From an uncultured Opitutia bacterium (lineage in GTDB: Bacteria > Verrucomicrobiota > Verrucomicrobiia > Opitutales > UBA953), in assembly GCA_903929325.1 (NCBI GenBank), contig CAIYUD010000094.1:1-6834 (forward strand): 6,834 nt of DNA. The letters run 5' to 3'. Position 1 is the stretch's first letter, and every line of letters begins with the position of its first letter. A program made the translations under genes and the position numbers. Below are positions 1 to 6,477 of this stretch, one piece after another. The notes beneath the pieces are model-generated. The model was given only the letters and a program-made list of their open reading frames with translations. It was not told where the DNA came from and searched no databases.

Positions 1-1061
1 GTATGGCGATGCGGCTGGAAAACAACAATCAGTTTTCCTAAATGCGTTTCGCGTAAAAGACCCAACAAGGCAGCAATTTCTGTTGGATGATGTGCATAGT
101 CAGCCAACACGCGTAAACCTGGCCGTTCGAAAAGTGTATCTTGGCGACGACGGATGCCTGTCCATGTACCTAAGGGCGCTGCACCGACTTGCCCCGCAAC
201 GTGCTGAGCTACAGCGAGAGCAAAACCTGCATTGGTACGATTAAATGATCCCGCAACGGGTAACGTTAATTTTCCTTTAGCCCAAAGTCCGCCAACTTCG
301 ACTTCAGAACTTCCGTGCGTTGCGGCAACAGTACGTAAATCAAAGTCACCACCCTCGCCCACTGTCAGCACCTTGGCCGTGACGCCCTGGGTTAGCCGAT
401 GCAGCCGGGCATTTCCATGTGGGATAAGAATGAGGCTACGTGTACGCTGGAAAAGTTCGGCAAAGACACGCTCAAGGTCTGCTTCGGTTCGGTAATAATC
501 AGGGTGATCCCAATCGAGATTAACTGCGACCGTCACTTCAGGAGAAAATCCACCAATCGTCCCATCACTTTCATCGACTTCCGCAACAAGCCAATCGGAG
601 CCGGTCGTCGCTCGTGCAGGCGCTAACGATGAATCACGGAAAAGGCCACCGAGTACATAACCGAAGTCCGCACCCGCTGCCGTTAAGGCCGTGATGACCA
701 TTCCGCAGGTCGTGGTTTTCCCGTGACTACCACAAATCGCTACTAAACGGCGCGCCGTTGCTTGTTCGGCTAAAAGCTCCCCACGGCGGACGATGCGACA
801 GTTAGCCTTCATCGCTTGTTCGCGCAAAGGATGACCCGTCTTTATTGCGCTCGTATGCGCGACGAGCTGAGGCGTCCAACTCCCTGTTTCTAAACTCGAC
901 TGTAAAGGAATACCTGCAGTCGCCAACTGCGCAGCCATCGGACCTCCCATGGCATCATCGCAGCCCCGCACATCCCAGCCCTCGCTCTTGAGGTATATCG
1001 CCAATGGCCCAACACCCATGCCACCCACACCCAACATCCAAGCAGAGCGTGAAGAGCTCAT
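1..1061 (-). CDS. murC: UDP-N-acetylmuramate--L-alanine ligase MurC (5' part, runs off the window)
   Basis: This cytoplasmic Mur ligase joins L-Ala to UDP-MurNAc using ATP, the first step of stem-peptide assembly. I translated 353 codons from the ATG at 1061 with no stop before the window edge. The sequence shows the N-terminal nucleotide-fold motif GVGGMG (residues 11-16), the P-loop GSHGKTTT (111-118), EVDESDG (161-167), NLDWDHPDYY (181-190), FNRTNAGFA (273-281), the domain-3 entry GIRRRQDTLFE (302-312), DYAHHPTEI (321-329) and QPHRH (349-353). The family is usually about 450-480 residues, so roughly the last 100 are outside. The start overlaps the murG stop as ATGA and has a good ribosome binding site. 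Some consensus positions differ: ADYAHHP where DDYAHHP or DDYGHHP is usual, QPHRH where QPHRY or QPHRF is usual, and Phe in place of the usual His before N274. Whether a Ddl domain is fused at the C-terminus, as in Chlamydia, cannot be seen here. Confidence 0.97.
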   Translation of the reverse strand, partial: MSSSRSAWMLGVGGMGVGPLAIYLKSEGWDVRGCDDAMGGPMAAQLATAGIPLQSSLETGSWTPQLVAHTSAIKTGHPLREQAMKANCRIVRRGELLAEQATARRLVAICGSHGKTTTCGMVITALTAAGADFGYVLGGLFRDSSLAPARATTGSDWLVAEVDESDGTIGGFSPEVTVAVNLDWDHPDYYRTEADLERVFAELFQRTRSLILIPHGNARLHRLTQGVTAKVLTVGEGGDFDLRTVAATHGSSEVEVGGLWAKGKLTLPVAGSFNRTNAGFALAVAQHVAGQVGAAPLGTWTGIRRRQDTLFERPGLRVLADYAHHPTEIAALLGLLRETHLGKLIVVFQPHRH

Positions 1062-2131
1062 GGCGAAACCTCCCGTCGGACACCCAAGACGATATCATCA
1101 ACCAAATCATCCCAACGATTAAGAAGGTGCTCACGTGCCAAAGCTTCACGCATCTGCGCTCGTAATTGCGGCTGTGCGATGAGGCGCTCAAGCGCTGGCA
1201 TCAACGTAGAGAGTTCACTCTCGGGACACAGTATTGAAGCACCGACGAGTTCCCGGGCGCGCGCATTGGCCGTTTGATGGTCATCGGCCGCACGAGGATA
1301 AGGAACAAGAACTGCAGGTGTACGACAGGCAGCCAACTCCGCAAGCGTACCTGCGCCGGCACGACTTACGGCTATATCAGCTGCAGAATATGCGGCTGCC
1401 ATGTGATCGCAGAAAGGCACATAGCGAATCACTGCTTCACCATACTGCTCACGGCGCTCACTTCCGTTTGGACCTGTTAAGCAGAGCACATGGCACCCTA
1501 ACTTTTCGAAAGTTGGTGCGGATGCTTCAACCCAGCGCGTGAGTGCGTTCGCACCCTGGCTACCTCCAATGACGAGTATAAGTTTACCCGATGTCGGAAA
1601 ATGAAGTTCAGCACGAGCCTGGTCGACCGCCATCGGCTGAATCTCTGCACGAAGAGGGAATCCACCCGAGCGTAAATATTTACTGCGTAAGCCTGTTGCG
1701 GGCGGCGCATGCACGGTTGTGGCCAACGGAGCCAACCAGCGAATTGCTTTTCCAGCACGCATGTTCGCCTCGTGCAGATGAACAGGGATGCGGGCCATCC
1801 AACAGGCAACCGCTGGACCGACTGACATAAATCCACCAAAGCAAGCAAGGGCATTGGGCCTAAAGCTCACAACGACCCACAGAGCATCAAGTAATGCCCA
1901 CAACATTGAGGGTAGAAATAGAATACGGTCGAGTAGGCTTGGACCAAATCCACGTCCACGACCGGCGCGGAATTGAAGGTGTGGGTAGCGCGCAAGCATG
2001 CGTGAATCGACAGTCTTCCGACTGACCAGAAGCAATGTCTCCACGCCTCTTGCCTGGAGTTTTTCCGCCAACGCAATACCCGGTGCAAGATGACCACCCG
2101 TGCCACCACATGCCAAAAGGACCCGGCTCAT
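1058..2131 (-). CDS. murG: UDP-GlcNAc:lipid I N-acetylglucosaminyltransferase MurG
   Basis: MurG is a GT-B-fold, membrane-associated enzyme. It moves GlcNAc from UDP-GlcNAc to lipid I on the inner face of the cytoplasmic membrane, making lipid II. The 357-residue length is normal. The N-terminal domain has the glycine-rich loop GGTGGHLAPG (residues 9-18), GGFMSVGPA (99-107) and HEANMRAGKA (120-129). The C-terminal donor domain has GGSQGAN (189-195) and SRAGAGTLAEL (256-266), whose Glu265 matches the UDP-GlcNAc-binding Glu of the family, then PYPRAADDHQTANA (277-290). The HEAN motif replaces the more common HEQN. The start codon overlaps the ftsW stop as ATGA and has no recognisable Shine-Dalgarno site, so translation probably depends on reinitiation after ftsW. 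The stop overlaps the murC start in the same way. Confidence 0.97.
   Translation of the reverse strand: MSRVLLACGGTGGHLAPGIALAEKLQARGVETLLLVSRKTVDSRMLARYPHLQFRAGRGRGFGPSLLDRILFLPSMLWALLDALWVVVSFRPNALACFGGFMSVGPAVACWMARIPVHLHEANMRAGKAIRWLAPLATTVHAPPATGLRSKYLRSGGFPLRAEIQPMAVDQARAELHFPTSGKLILVIGGSQGANALTRWVEASAPTFEKLGCHVLCLTGPNGSERREQYGEAVIRYVPFCDHMAAAYSAADIAVSRAGAGTLAELAACRTPAVLVPYPRAADDHQTANARARELVGASILCPESELSTLMPALERLIAQPQLRAQMREALAREHLLNRWDDLVDDIVLGVRREVSP
1069..1074 (-). promoter_or_regulatory. Shine-Dalgarno site of murC
   Basis: GGGAGG lies 7 bases before the murC ATG at 1061, inside the last codons of murG. It is the clearest Shine-Dalgarno sequence in the window and supports the ATGA start. 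murC can therefore recruit ribosomes itself as well as by coupling to murG. Confidence 0.8.
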
Positions 2132-3342
2132 TGTTGGATAACAGGTTTAATCACTGGTCTGCCTTGATCGCGCAAAGCATTCAGCATGAGTCCAACGAGC
2201 ATCCCGGAAACCACGAGGTTAGTACCTCCGTAACTAATAAAGGGCAATGCGATGCCCTTCGTAGGCAACAAGCCGGTGACGACTAACATATTCACCAAGG
2301 CTTGTAATGTCAGGAAGAGCGAACAGCCCAAGGCCAGTGCGAAACGAAATAAGTCCGTACACCGTCGAAGCTCCCGCACCACAATTAAGAAGATGGCTAA
2401 ATAAGCTAGGGCAACAAGGGCCGTCGCTAACAAGCCCCACTCTTCACCAATGATGGTAAAAACGAAGTCGGTGTGTGCTTCGGGTAGATACGCACGCTGT
2501 TGCATACCGTTACCAGGACCCACCCCCGTAATTCCTCCACACGCAAAGGCCAACATCCCTTGGAAAAGTTGGTAAGCTTCATCACCCTGGCGTCCTTCCG
2601 GATCCATGAATGACATAAACCGGCGCAAACGATTTTCCCAATTGAGCACCAAGAAGGTGAAAGCGGAGATGGCGATGATGAACGCCGTTCCCAAATAGGC
2701 CATACGAGCCCCGCAGACAAAGAGCATCGATGCCCCGACCGCACAGCATAAAACAATCGTCCCAAGATCTGGTCCGAGGGCAATGCCTGCACAGACCAGC
2801 AAAATAGCACCGACAGGTTGGAGGAATCCTTCTTTTAAATCCCCCCATCCGCGGGGCGTAAACAAATAGGGCTCACGCGAACTGAAGTGCCAAAATTTAC
2901 CACGGTAGGGTAATGTTCGACGCTGCATCCGAGCGAGTAAGTCAGACAAAACAATGACCATAGCTATTTTTGCTAGGTCAGAGGGCTGTAATCGGAAAAA
3001 TCCGAAATCAATCCAACGCCACGAACCATTCACCATTCTTCCGATGCCAGGAGTGCGAGCGAGCAACAGTAAAAACATAACTGCGCCCAGCAAGTACCAT
3101 CGAACAGCTCTCAATGCATCGAGATTAACGCGCCAAGCAATCCATCCCAAAAACAATGAGATGGGCACGTAAATAAGTTGGCGCGTAACCGCCGCAGTCG
3201 GCTCGCGCAGCGACATCGAGTAACCCGCACTATACAGTGCGATGAGCCCGAATATCGCTAACGCGGCGACCAAGAAAGGGACGAACAAGGTAGCACGGAC
3301 GACCCCTTGGGTCCTGCTACCTTGTTCGGCCTTAAACACCAT
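2128..3342 (-). CDS. ftsW: SEDS-family septal peptidoglycan glycosyltransferase FtsW
   Basis: FtsW polymerises lipid II into glycan strands at the division site, normally with a class B penicillin-binding protein. The protein has 404 residues with about ten hydrophobic segments and a large extracytoplasmic loop (about 236-300). Family motifs are GSWRWIDFG (106-114), QPSDLAKIA (119-127), PDLGT (191-195), GGITGVGPGNG (269-279), YLPEAHTDFVF (285-295) with the likely catalytic Asp292, and LLPTKGIALPFISYGG (358-373). FtsW is preferred over the paralogue RodA because of its place between murD and murG. QPSD replaces the common QPSE, and the stretch after TM4 (about 138-172, rich in Arg, Phe and Trp) looks longer than usual. 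The ATG at 3342 leaves a 17-residue cytoplasmic tail before TM1. It follows the LysM gene by 15 bases and has no visible Shine-Dalgarno site. A strong hairpin lies within codons 5-21. Confidence 0.96.
   Translation of the reverse strand: MVFKAEQGSRTQGVVRATLFVPFLVAALAIFGLIALYSAGYSMSLREPTAAVTRQLIYVPISLFLGWIAWRVNLDALRAVRWYLLGAVMFLLLLARTPGIGRMVNGSWRWIDFGFFRLQPSDLAKIAMVIVLSDLLARMQRRTLPYRGKFWHFSSREPYLFTPRGWGDLKEGFLQPVGAILLVCAGIALGPDLGTIVLCCAVGASMLFVCGARMAYLGTAFIIAISAFTFLVLNWENRLRRFMSFMDPEGRQGDEAYQLFQGMLAFACGGITGVGPGNGMQQRAYLPEAHTDFVFTIIGEEWGLLATALVALAYLAIFLIVVRELRRCTDLFRFALALGCSLFLTLQALVNMLVVTGLLPTKGIALPFISYGGTNLVVSGMLVGLMLNALRDQGRPVIKPVIQQ
3282..3328 (-). repeat. Perfect 14-bp inverted repeat in the first codons of ftsW
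   Basis: The arms at 3282-3295 and 3315-3328 are exact reverse complements (CGAACAAGGTAGCA and TGCTACCTTGTTCG). The 19-base centre can add a 5-bp GACCC/GGGTC stem with a 3-base loop (3301-3313). In the mRNA the structure would run from about +15 to +61 relative to the ftsW ATG, close to or inside the initiating ribosome footprint. No U-tract follows the 3' arm, so an intrinsic terminator is unlikely. It falls in the poorly conserved N-terminal tail, where codons are free to vary. It could tune ftsW translation, be an RNase III target, or be a protein-binding dyad. The symmetry is certain; the function is not. Confidence 0.75.
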
Positions 3343-3348
3343 ACGCGT

Positions 3349-3363
3349 CGCTAACGATTAGCG
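3349..3363 (-). repeat. Short inverted repeat over the LysM-gene stop codon
   Basis: CGCTAA and TTAGCG, separated by 3 bases, form a perfect 6-bp dyad covering the stop codon of the LysM gene and half of the 15-base gap before ftsW. No T-run follows. It is short enough to be chance. It is recorded because a 14-bp dyad begins only 20 bases further downstream, and because TCGCTAACG (plus-strand reading, 3348-3356) recurs at 3255-3263 on the other side of that dyad. Confidence 0.4.
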
Positions 3364-4041
3364 AGCAGCCGGAGTCGTCGCGGCTGGAACGCCACCGAAG
3401 CCTCCAAAGCCTCCCGGAGGAGCCGCCAGAGGTGAAGTCTGTGTCGCAGGTGCGGCAGGCTTCTTCTCTTCAGCAGCAGGTGCAGCAGTCTTTGGTGCTT
3501 CAGTTGCAGCAGGTACACCACCAAAACCACCGAAGCCACCTGGAGGTGCTGCTAAGGGTGAAGGACCAGCGGGTGCAGCGGGAGCGGAAGAACCTGTTGA
3601 TTTAGCAGTCGAGGTTTTGCGAGCAGGCGTAGGTGTTGAGCCATCAGGAATGACAATCTTTTGTCCAACGCGGAGCACTGTGTTCTGCTCGATGTTGTTC
3701 GCCGCACAAATTGCGTCGATGCTGACACCTTCACGACGGGCAATGACCCAGAGGGATTCATTGGCGACGACAGTATGCGTGCCGCCTTTACCAACGGTTT
3801 GAGCAACCGTGCCTGTAGTCTTACCCTTCACGGATATCGGCTTGGGCACTTCATTCATACCCCCTAAACTAGGGGCAGAAGACGACGACGCAGCGCTTGC
3901 GCCGGCAACGCCGACGTAGGCACCGAGATCTCCGTCTTTCTCGTAGCCGGTAGTGGTTCGGCAGCCATTAACGCCGACAAGTACGGCGATAATTCCGAGG
4001 TGCAGAAGCACAACGGCACTGATGGTGAGCATGGGTCTCAT
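3358..4041 (-). CDS. LysM-domain lipoprotein (NlpD-like position, no catalytic domain)
   Basis: This is a predicted 227-residue envelope lipoprotein that would bind peptidoglycan. Residues 1-26 form a signal peptide (MRPM, then a hydrophobic run) ending in a lipobox-like VNGC, with Cys27 as the lipidation site. Arg28 at +2 gives no inner-membrane retention Asp. A low-complexity linker follows. One LysM domain lies at about 88-131 (THTVVANESLWVIARREGV ... LRVGQKIVIP). The C-terminal tail (about 135-227) is rich in Ala, Pro, Thr and Gly. It contains two identical 20-residue units (161-180 and 203-222) with the core PPGGFGGFGGVP. No M23 or NlpC/P60 domain is present, so it is not itself an obvious hydrolase. 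It sits 48 bases after murD and 15 before ftsW, the place that nlpD occupies in Chlamydia as I recall. A role in septal wall binding or amidase control is inference. I give no symbol because homology to NlpD beyond the LysM domain is not visible. Confidence 0.9.
   Translation of the reverse strand: MRPMLTISAVVLLHLGIIAVLVGVNGCRTTTGYEKDGDLGAYVGVAGASAASSSSAPSLGGMNEVPKPISVKGKTTGTVAQTVGKGGTHTVVANESLWVIARREGVSIDAICAANNIEQNTVLRVGQKIVIPDGSTPTPARKTSTAKSTGSSAPAAPAGPSPLAAPPGGFGGFGGVPAATEAPKTAAPAAEEKKPAAPATQTSPLAAPPGGFGGFGGVPAATTPAAR
3376..3435 (-). repeat. Copy 2 of the 20-residue repeat in the LysM lipoprotein
   Basis: Encodes residues 203-222, identical in protein sequence to residues 161-180. Only four of 20 codons match the other copy (Ser TCA, one Pro CCT, one Gly GGC, one Gly GGT). 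The other 16 are synonymous changes, and the Leu codon differs at two positions (CTG against TTA). Confidence 0.9.
3502..3561 (-). repeat. Copy 1 of the 20-residue repeat in the LysM lipoprotein
   Basis: Encodes residues 161-180, starting SPLAAPP and ending GGVPAAT. The two copies are 42 residues apart, start to start, joined by an Ala/Pro linker with a small charged patch (AEEKKP). This copy favours codons ending in A or T; the other favours more G- or C-ending codons. Confidence 0.9.
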
Positions 4042-4089
4042 GGTAGTATGTATTTGGGTTATGTGTGTTTGGGTATTCCTGGTGGAAAT
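4042..4089 (-). other. 48-base A/C-rich leader between murD and the LysM gene
   Basis: This is the longest non-coding stretch in the window. On the coding strand it is A/C-rich and almost free of G. It contains an imperfect direct repeat, ACCCAAACACA (4074-4064) and ACCCAAATACA (4059-4049), matching at 10 of 11 bases with a 15-base period. The only Shine-Dalgarno-like word, AGGA (4079-4076), is over 30 bases from the ATG and too far to act. I see no convincing -35/-10 pair and no terminator hairpin. An unstructured leader of this kind could load ribosomes through protein S1; that is inference. Confidence 0.5.
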
Positions 4090-5367
4090 TTATCGGGATT
4101 TTTGAGCCAAGCCGTGGGCCGCACGCTCAAAGACGAGACCGCGCTCGGCATAGCCGCGGAACATATCGAAGCTCGAGAAGCCTGGACTTAGCAGAACGAC
4201 AGTGCGCTGAGCCACGTCGCGAGCTGCTGCAAGTGTCGCTTCTTCCAGCGTTCCATAGACTTTACTGGGACGTCCCAGTTCTTGGAATAACGCGTGTAAC
4301 TCGGGTCCAGTTTCACCGACTAAGAAAGCAGATTCAATAATTCCAGCGAGACGCTCGGCAAAACGTCGCATGTCCCCACCCTTCCACTTACCTCCGCCAA
4401 TCCAGCGGACGGGTAAGGTAAATTCTTGGAGAGCAGCTAAGGTTGCATGGAAGTTTGTTCCTTTGGAGTCATTCCAAAACTCTACCAAGCCAGCTTCAGA
4501 AACCTTGCGCAGACGGTGAGGTGAAAGCCGGAAAATACGTGCAGCGTCCTCGAGTGTCTCCAGCGGCAGTCCGCGCGCTTTCCAATAAGCGACCGCTAAA
4601 GCCCAATTCTCTCGCTGTGGCCAACTATCAAACGGTGAACCCGATGGAATGGAATCCGCGACATCTTCGCGGCGGGCGACAATCGTTTCGTCCGGAAGAC
4701 TAATTCCAAATGCTTTGGCAGCTGTAACCACCGAAACCCCCACAACCAATGGCCCAGCTGGAAGTAGACGTTCGACAAGTTTATGTTTAGCCCGGAAATA
4801 CGTTTCGACGTCACCATGACGATCCAAATGGTCTTCATCGAAGTTCGACCAAATAACCGCTTCAGGTGAAAAGTGTCTAAGGTCTTCCGCCTGGAATGAG
4901 CTGACTTCAACAATCGGCAACAAGCCGGCCACCGATGAATTTAAAGCGACCGCACTTAAGGGCAGTCCAACATTTCCGCAGGCGATCGCATTTTGTCCGG
5001 CTCGTTTATGAGCAAAAGCTAAGAAATCAACCAAGGTGGTCTTCCCGTTTGTACCCGTCACCGCAATCGCGGGCCCGTCCCAGAGTAATGCACCAAAATC
5101 TAATTCGGAGAGACAGAGGCAACCCGCACGACGTGCAGCAAGAAGCCATGGGTGCGTTTGTGCAAAGCCTGGACTGATAACAACGAGGTCATGGCTAGCA
5201 GCTTCCGTAGCCCCAAAGGTAGCATTCGGCCCACGCTCATCATAACTTATCGAGGTCTTTCCAGCCGCTTGTAACGCTTCAGCAATGGCACGCCCACTGA
5301 CACCTGTCCCCAGAATCGCTGCAGGGCGATTCAGTCGACGAAGCAAAATTTCGGGCAACTCAATCAT
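4090..5367 (-). CDS. murD: UDP-N-acetylmuramoyl-L-alanine--D-glutamate ligase MurD
   Basis: This cytoplasmic ligase adds D-Glu to UDP-MurNAc-L-Ala with ATP. From the ATG at 5367 it has 425 residues, close to the family norm. It shows GTGVSGRA (residues 20-27) in the N-terminal UDP-binding domain, the P-loop GTNGKTT (105-111), EVSSFQ (154-159), NFDEDHLDRH (175-184), Lys194 at the position of the carbamylated lysine (YFRAKHK), NDSKGTN (299-305), GGGKWKGGD (324-332) and LLSPGFSSFDMF (392-403). An in-frame ATG at 5421 would add 18 residues and overlap mraY by 58 bases. I chose 5367 because it forms an ATGA overlap with the mraY stop, matches the spacing seen elsewhere in the cluster, and puts the first beta strand (PAAILGTG) near the N-terminus as in the family. 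No Shine-Dalgarno site is visible, so coupling to mraY is likely. Confidence 0.95.
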   Translation of the reverse strand: MIELPEILLRRLNRPAAILGTGVSGRAIAEALQAAGKTSISYDERGPNATFGATEAASHDLVVISPGFAQTHPWLLAARRAGCLCLSELDFGALLWDGPAIAVTGTNGKTTLVDFLAFAHKRAGQNAIACGNVGLPLSAVALNSSVAGLLPIVEVSSFQAEDLRHFSPEAVIWSNFDEDHLDRHGDVETYFRAKHKLVERLLPAGPLVVGVSVVTAAKAFGISLPDETIVARREDVADSIPSGSPFDSWPQRENWALAVAYWKARGLPLETLEDAARIFRLSPHRLRKVSEAGLVEFWNDSKGTNFHATLAALQEFTLPVRWIGGGKWKGGDMRRFAERLAGIIESAFLVGETGPELHALFQELGRPSKVYGTLEEATLAAARDVAQRTVVLLSPGFSSFDMFRGYAERGLVFERAAHGLAQKSR

Positions 5368-6476
5368 CGAAGCTTGAGTGAAAGCAAGCCGAGCAGGCCG
5401 CAGAGAAGTGAGAGAATCCAAAAACGGACAACGACTTTGGTCGCTGGCCAGCCAAGTTTTTGGAAGTGATGATGAATGGGCGTCATCAGGAACAAGCGCT
5501 TCCCGCCTGTCTTCTTAAAGTAGGCGACCTGAAGGATCACAGAAATTGCTTCCACCACAAAGACGCCACCCGCGATCGCTAAAAGGAAGGGTTGATGGAT
5601 CGCACACGCAGTTACACCGAGGAAGCCACCGATACCGAGAGCACCGACATCTCCCATATAAATAGTGGCCGGTGCTGCATTGTGCCAAAGGAAGACTAAA
5701 GCTCCGCCCGCTAAGGCACAGCAAAGTACACCGAGTTCGCCAGCGCCAGCGACGTGCCGGAGTTGAAGGTAGTCGGCATGGCGGACGTCACCGACCAAGT
5801 AAGCAACGACACCCAGAACCAGCGTCGTCGTGAGTACACACCCAATCGCCAATCCATCCAGTCCGTCCGTTAAATTGACCGCATTCGACGAGCCGACTGC
5901 AACGAGACAGAAGAAAATACCAGCTACACAGAGCACGGCCGCTAATGAGAGACCGAATGCCCCGGGAGCCCAAACAGGTTGCTTGAGCATCGGGACCCAA
6001 ATTTCTGCCATCAATGGTTGTCGATCGGCATCCAGTAGCAATGTGCCGAATGCGAGTGCGGCTACGATAAGCTGAAGTCCTAATTTACGGCGTGCGGAAA
6101 TACCATCCGCACTACCATGGCGAATCTTCAACCAATCATCATACCAACCGATTGCTCCCATGCCGATGAGCGCAATCAAGGCGGCAGCCACTAAGAGATT
6201 ACATTTAACCCAAAGCAGCACTGCAGGTAACATCGCTGCAGCAATTAACAATCCACCCATCGTCGGAACCTGCCCTCCTTGCTTTGCGAGTTCACCCATC
6301 AGACGCGCATCGCGCTCAGGTTGACGGAGTTTCGCCAATGCCCGCAAAATGGGCCCTGAAAGCGCCAAACCGATCACGAGTGCCGTGATGAACGCAAAGA
6401 TCATCCGCACTGACAGGTAATCGAAGAGCCGGAAAGGCCCCCAAAATTTTTCAAGTTCGCTTAAACGGTAGAGCAT
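5364..6476 (-). CDS. mraY: Phospho-N-acetylmuramoyl-pentapeptide transferase MraY
   Basis: MraY is an integral membrane enzyme that transfers phospho-MurNAc-pentapeptide from UDP to undecaprenyl phosphate, giving lipid I. The 370-residue length is typical, with about ten hydrophobic segments. Key motifs are PTMGG (71-75), the DD pair GWYDDWLK (110-117, Asp113/Asp114), NAVNLTDGLDGLA (198-210), APATIYMGDVGALGIGG (268-284, Asp276) and TPIHHHFQKLGW (332-343, His335-337). These match the catalytic and Mg2+/UDP-binding residues of the family. The segment before PTMGG reads KQGGQV, whereas KxGTPTMGG is common elsewhere. The start at 6476 gives MLYRLSELEKF, the usual kind of MraY N-terminus, 1 base after the murF stop (TGA, G, ATG). 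The stop overlaps the murD start as ATGA. Confidence 0.97.
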   Translation of the reverse strand: MLYRLSELEKFWGPFRLFDYLSVRMIFAFITALVIGLALSGPILRALAKLRQPERDARLMGELAKQGGQVPTMGGLLIAAAMLPAVLLWVKCNLLVAAALIALIGMGAIGWYDDWLKIRHGSADGISARRKLGLQLIVAALAFGTLLLDADRQPLMAEIWVPMLKQPVWAPGAFGLSLAAVLCVAGIFFCLVAVGSSNAVNLTDGLDGLAIGCVLTTTLVLGVVAYLVGDVRHADYLQLRHVAGAGELGVLCCALAGGALVFLWHNAAPATIYMGDVGALGIGGFLGVTACAIHQPFLLAIAGGVFVVEAISVILQVAYFKKTGGKRLFLMTPIHHHFQKLGWPATKVVVRFWILSLLCGLLGLLSLKLR

Positions 6477-6477
6477 C

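Noticed and set aside
232..626. Plus-strand open frames of 87 and 75 codons
   Set aside because: They lie antisense to murC, whose frame is continuous with many family motifs. The translations are Arg/Ser-rich and unlike real proteins.
955..1191. Open frame of 78 codons on the minus strand across the murG/murC junction
   Set aside because: It is out of frame with both genes, and its translation has no family features. The murG and murC frames with strong motifs explain the same bases.
2427..2848. Minus-strand open frames of 127 and 88 codons inside ftsW
   Set aside because: They are alternate-frame shadows of the well-supported FtsW frame, with Cys- and Arg-rich translations and no recognisable domain.
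3282..3328. The ftsW hairpin as an intrinsic terminator
   Set aside because: Neither side of the stem is followed by a T-run on either strand, and it lies inside a coding region whose downstream genes are essential.
3358..4041. Calling the LysM gene nlpD with amidase-activator function
   Set aside because: Only a signal peptide, one LysM and a low-complexity tail are visible. There is no M23-like domain of the kind NlpD/EnvC activators carry, so the name would overstate the evidence.
4935..5245. Plus-strand open frames of 80 and 69 codons antisense to murD
   Set aside because: No recognisable domain or ribosome binding site, and fully explained as complements of the conserved MurD coding sequence.
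5368..5421. Upstream in-frame ATG giving murD 18 extra residues
   Set aside because: It would overlap mraY by 58 bases. The internal ATG at 5367 makes the ATGA overlap seen elsewhere in the cluster and gives a normal MurD N-terminus.
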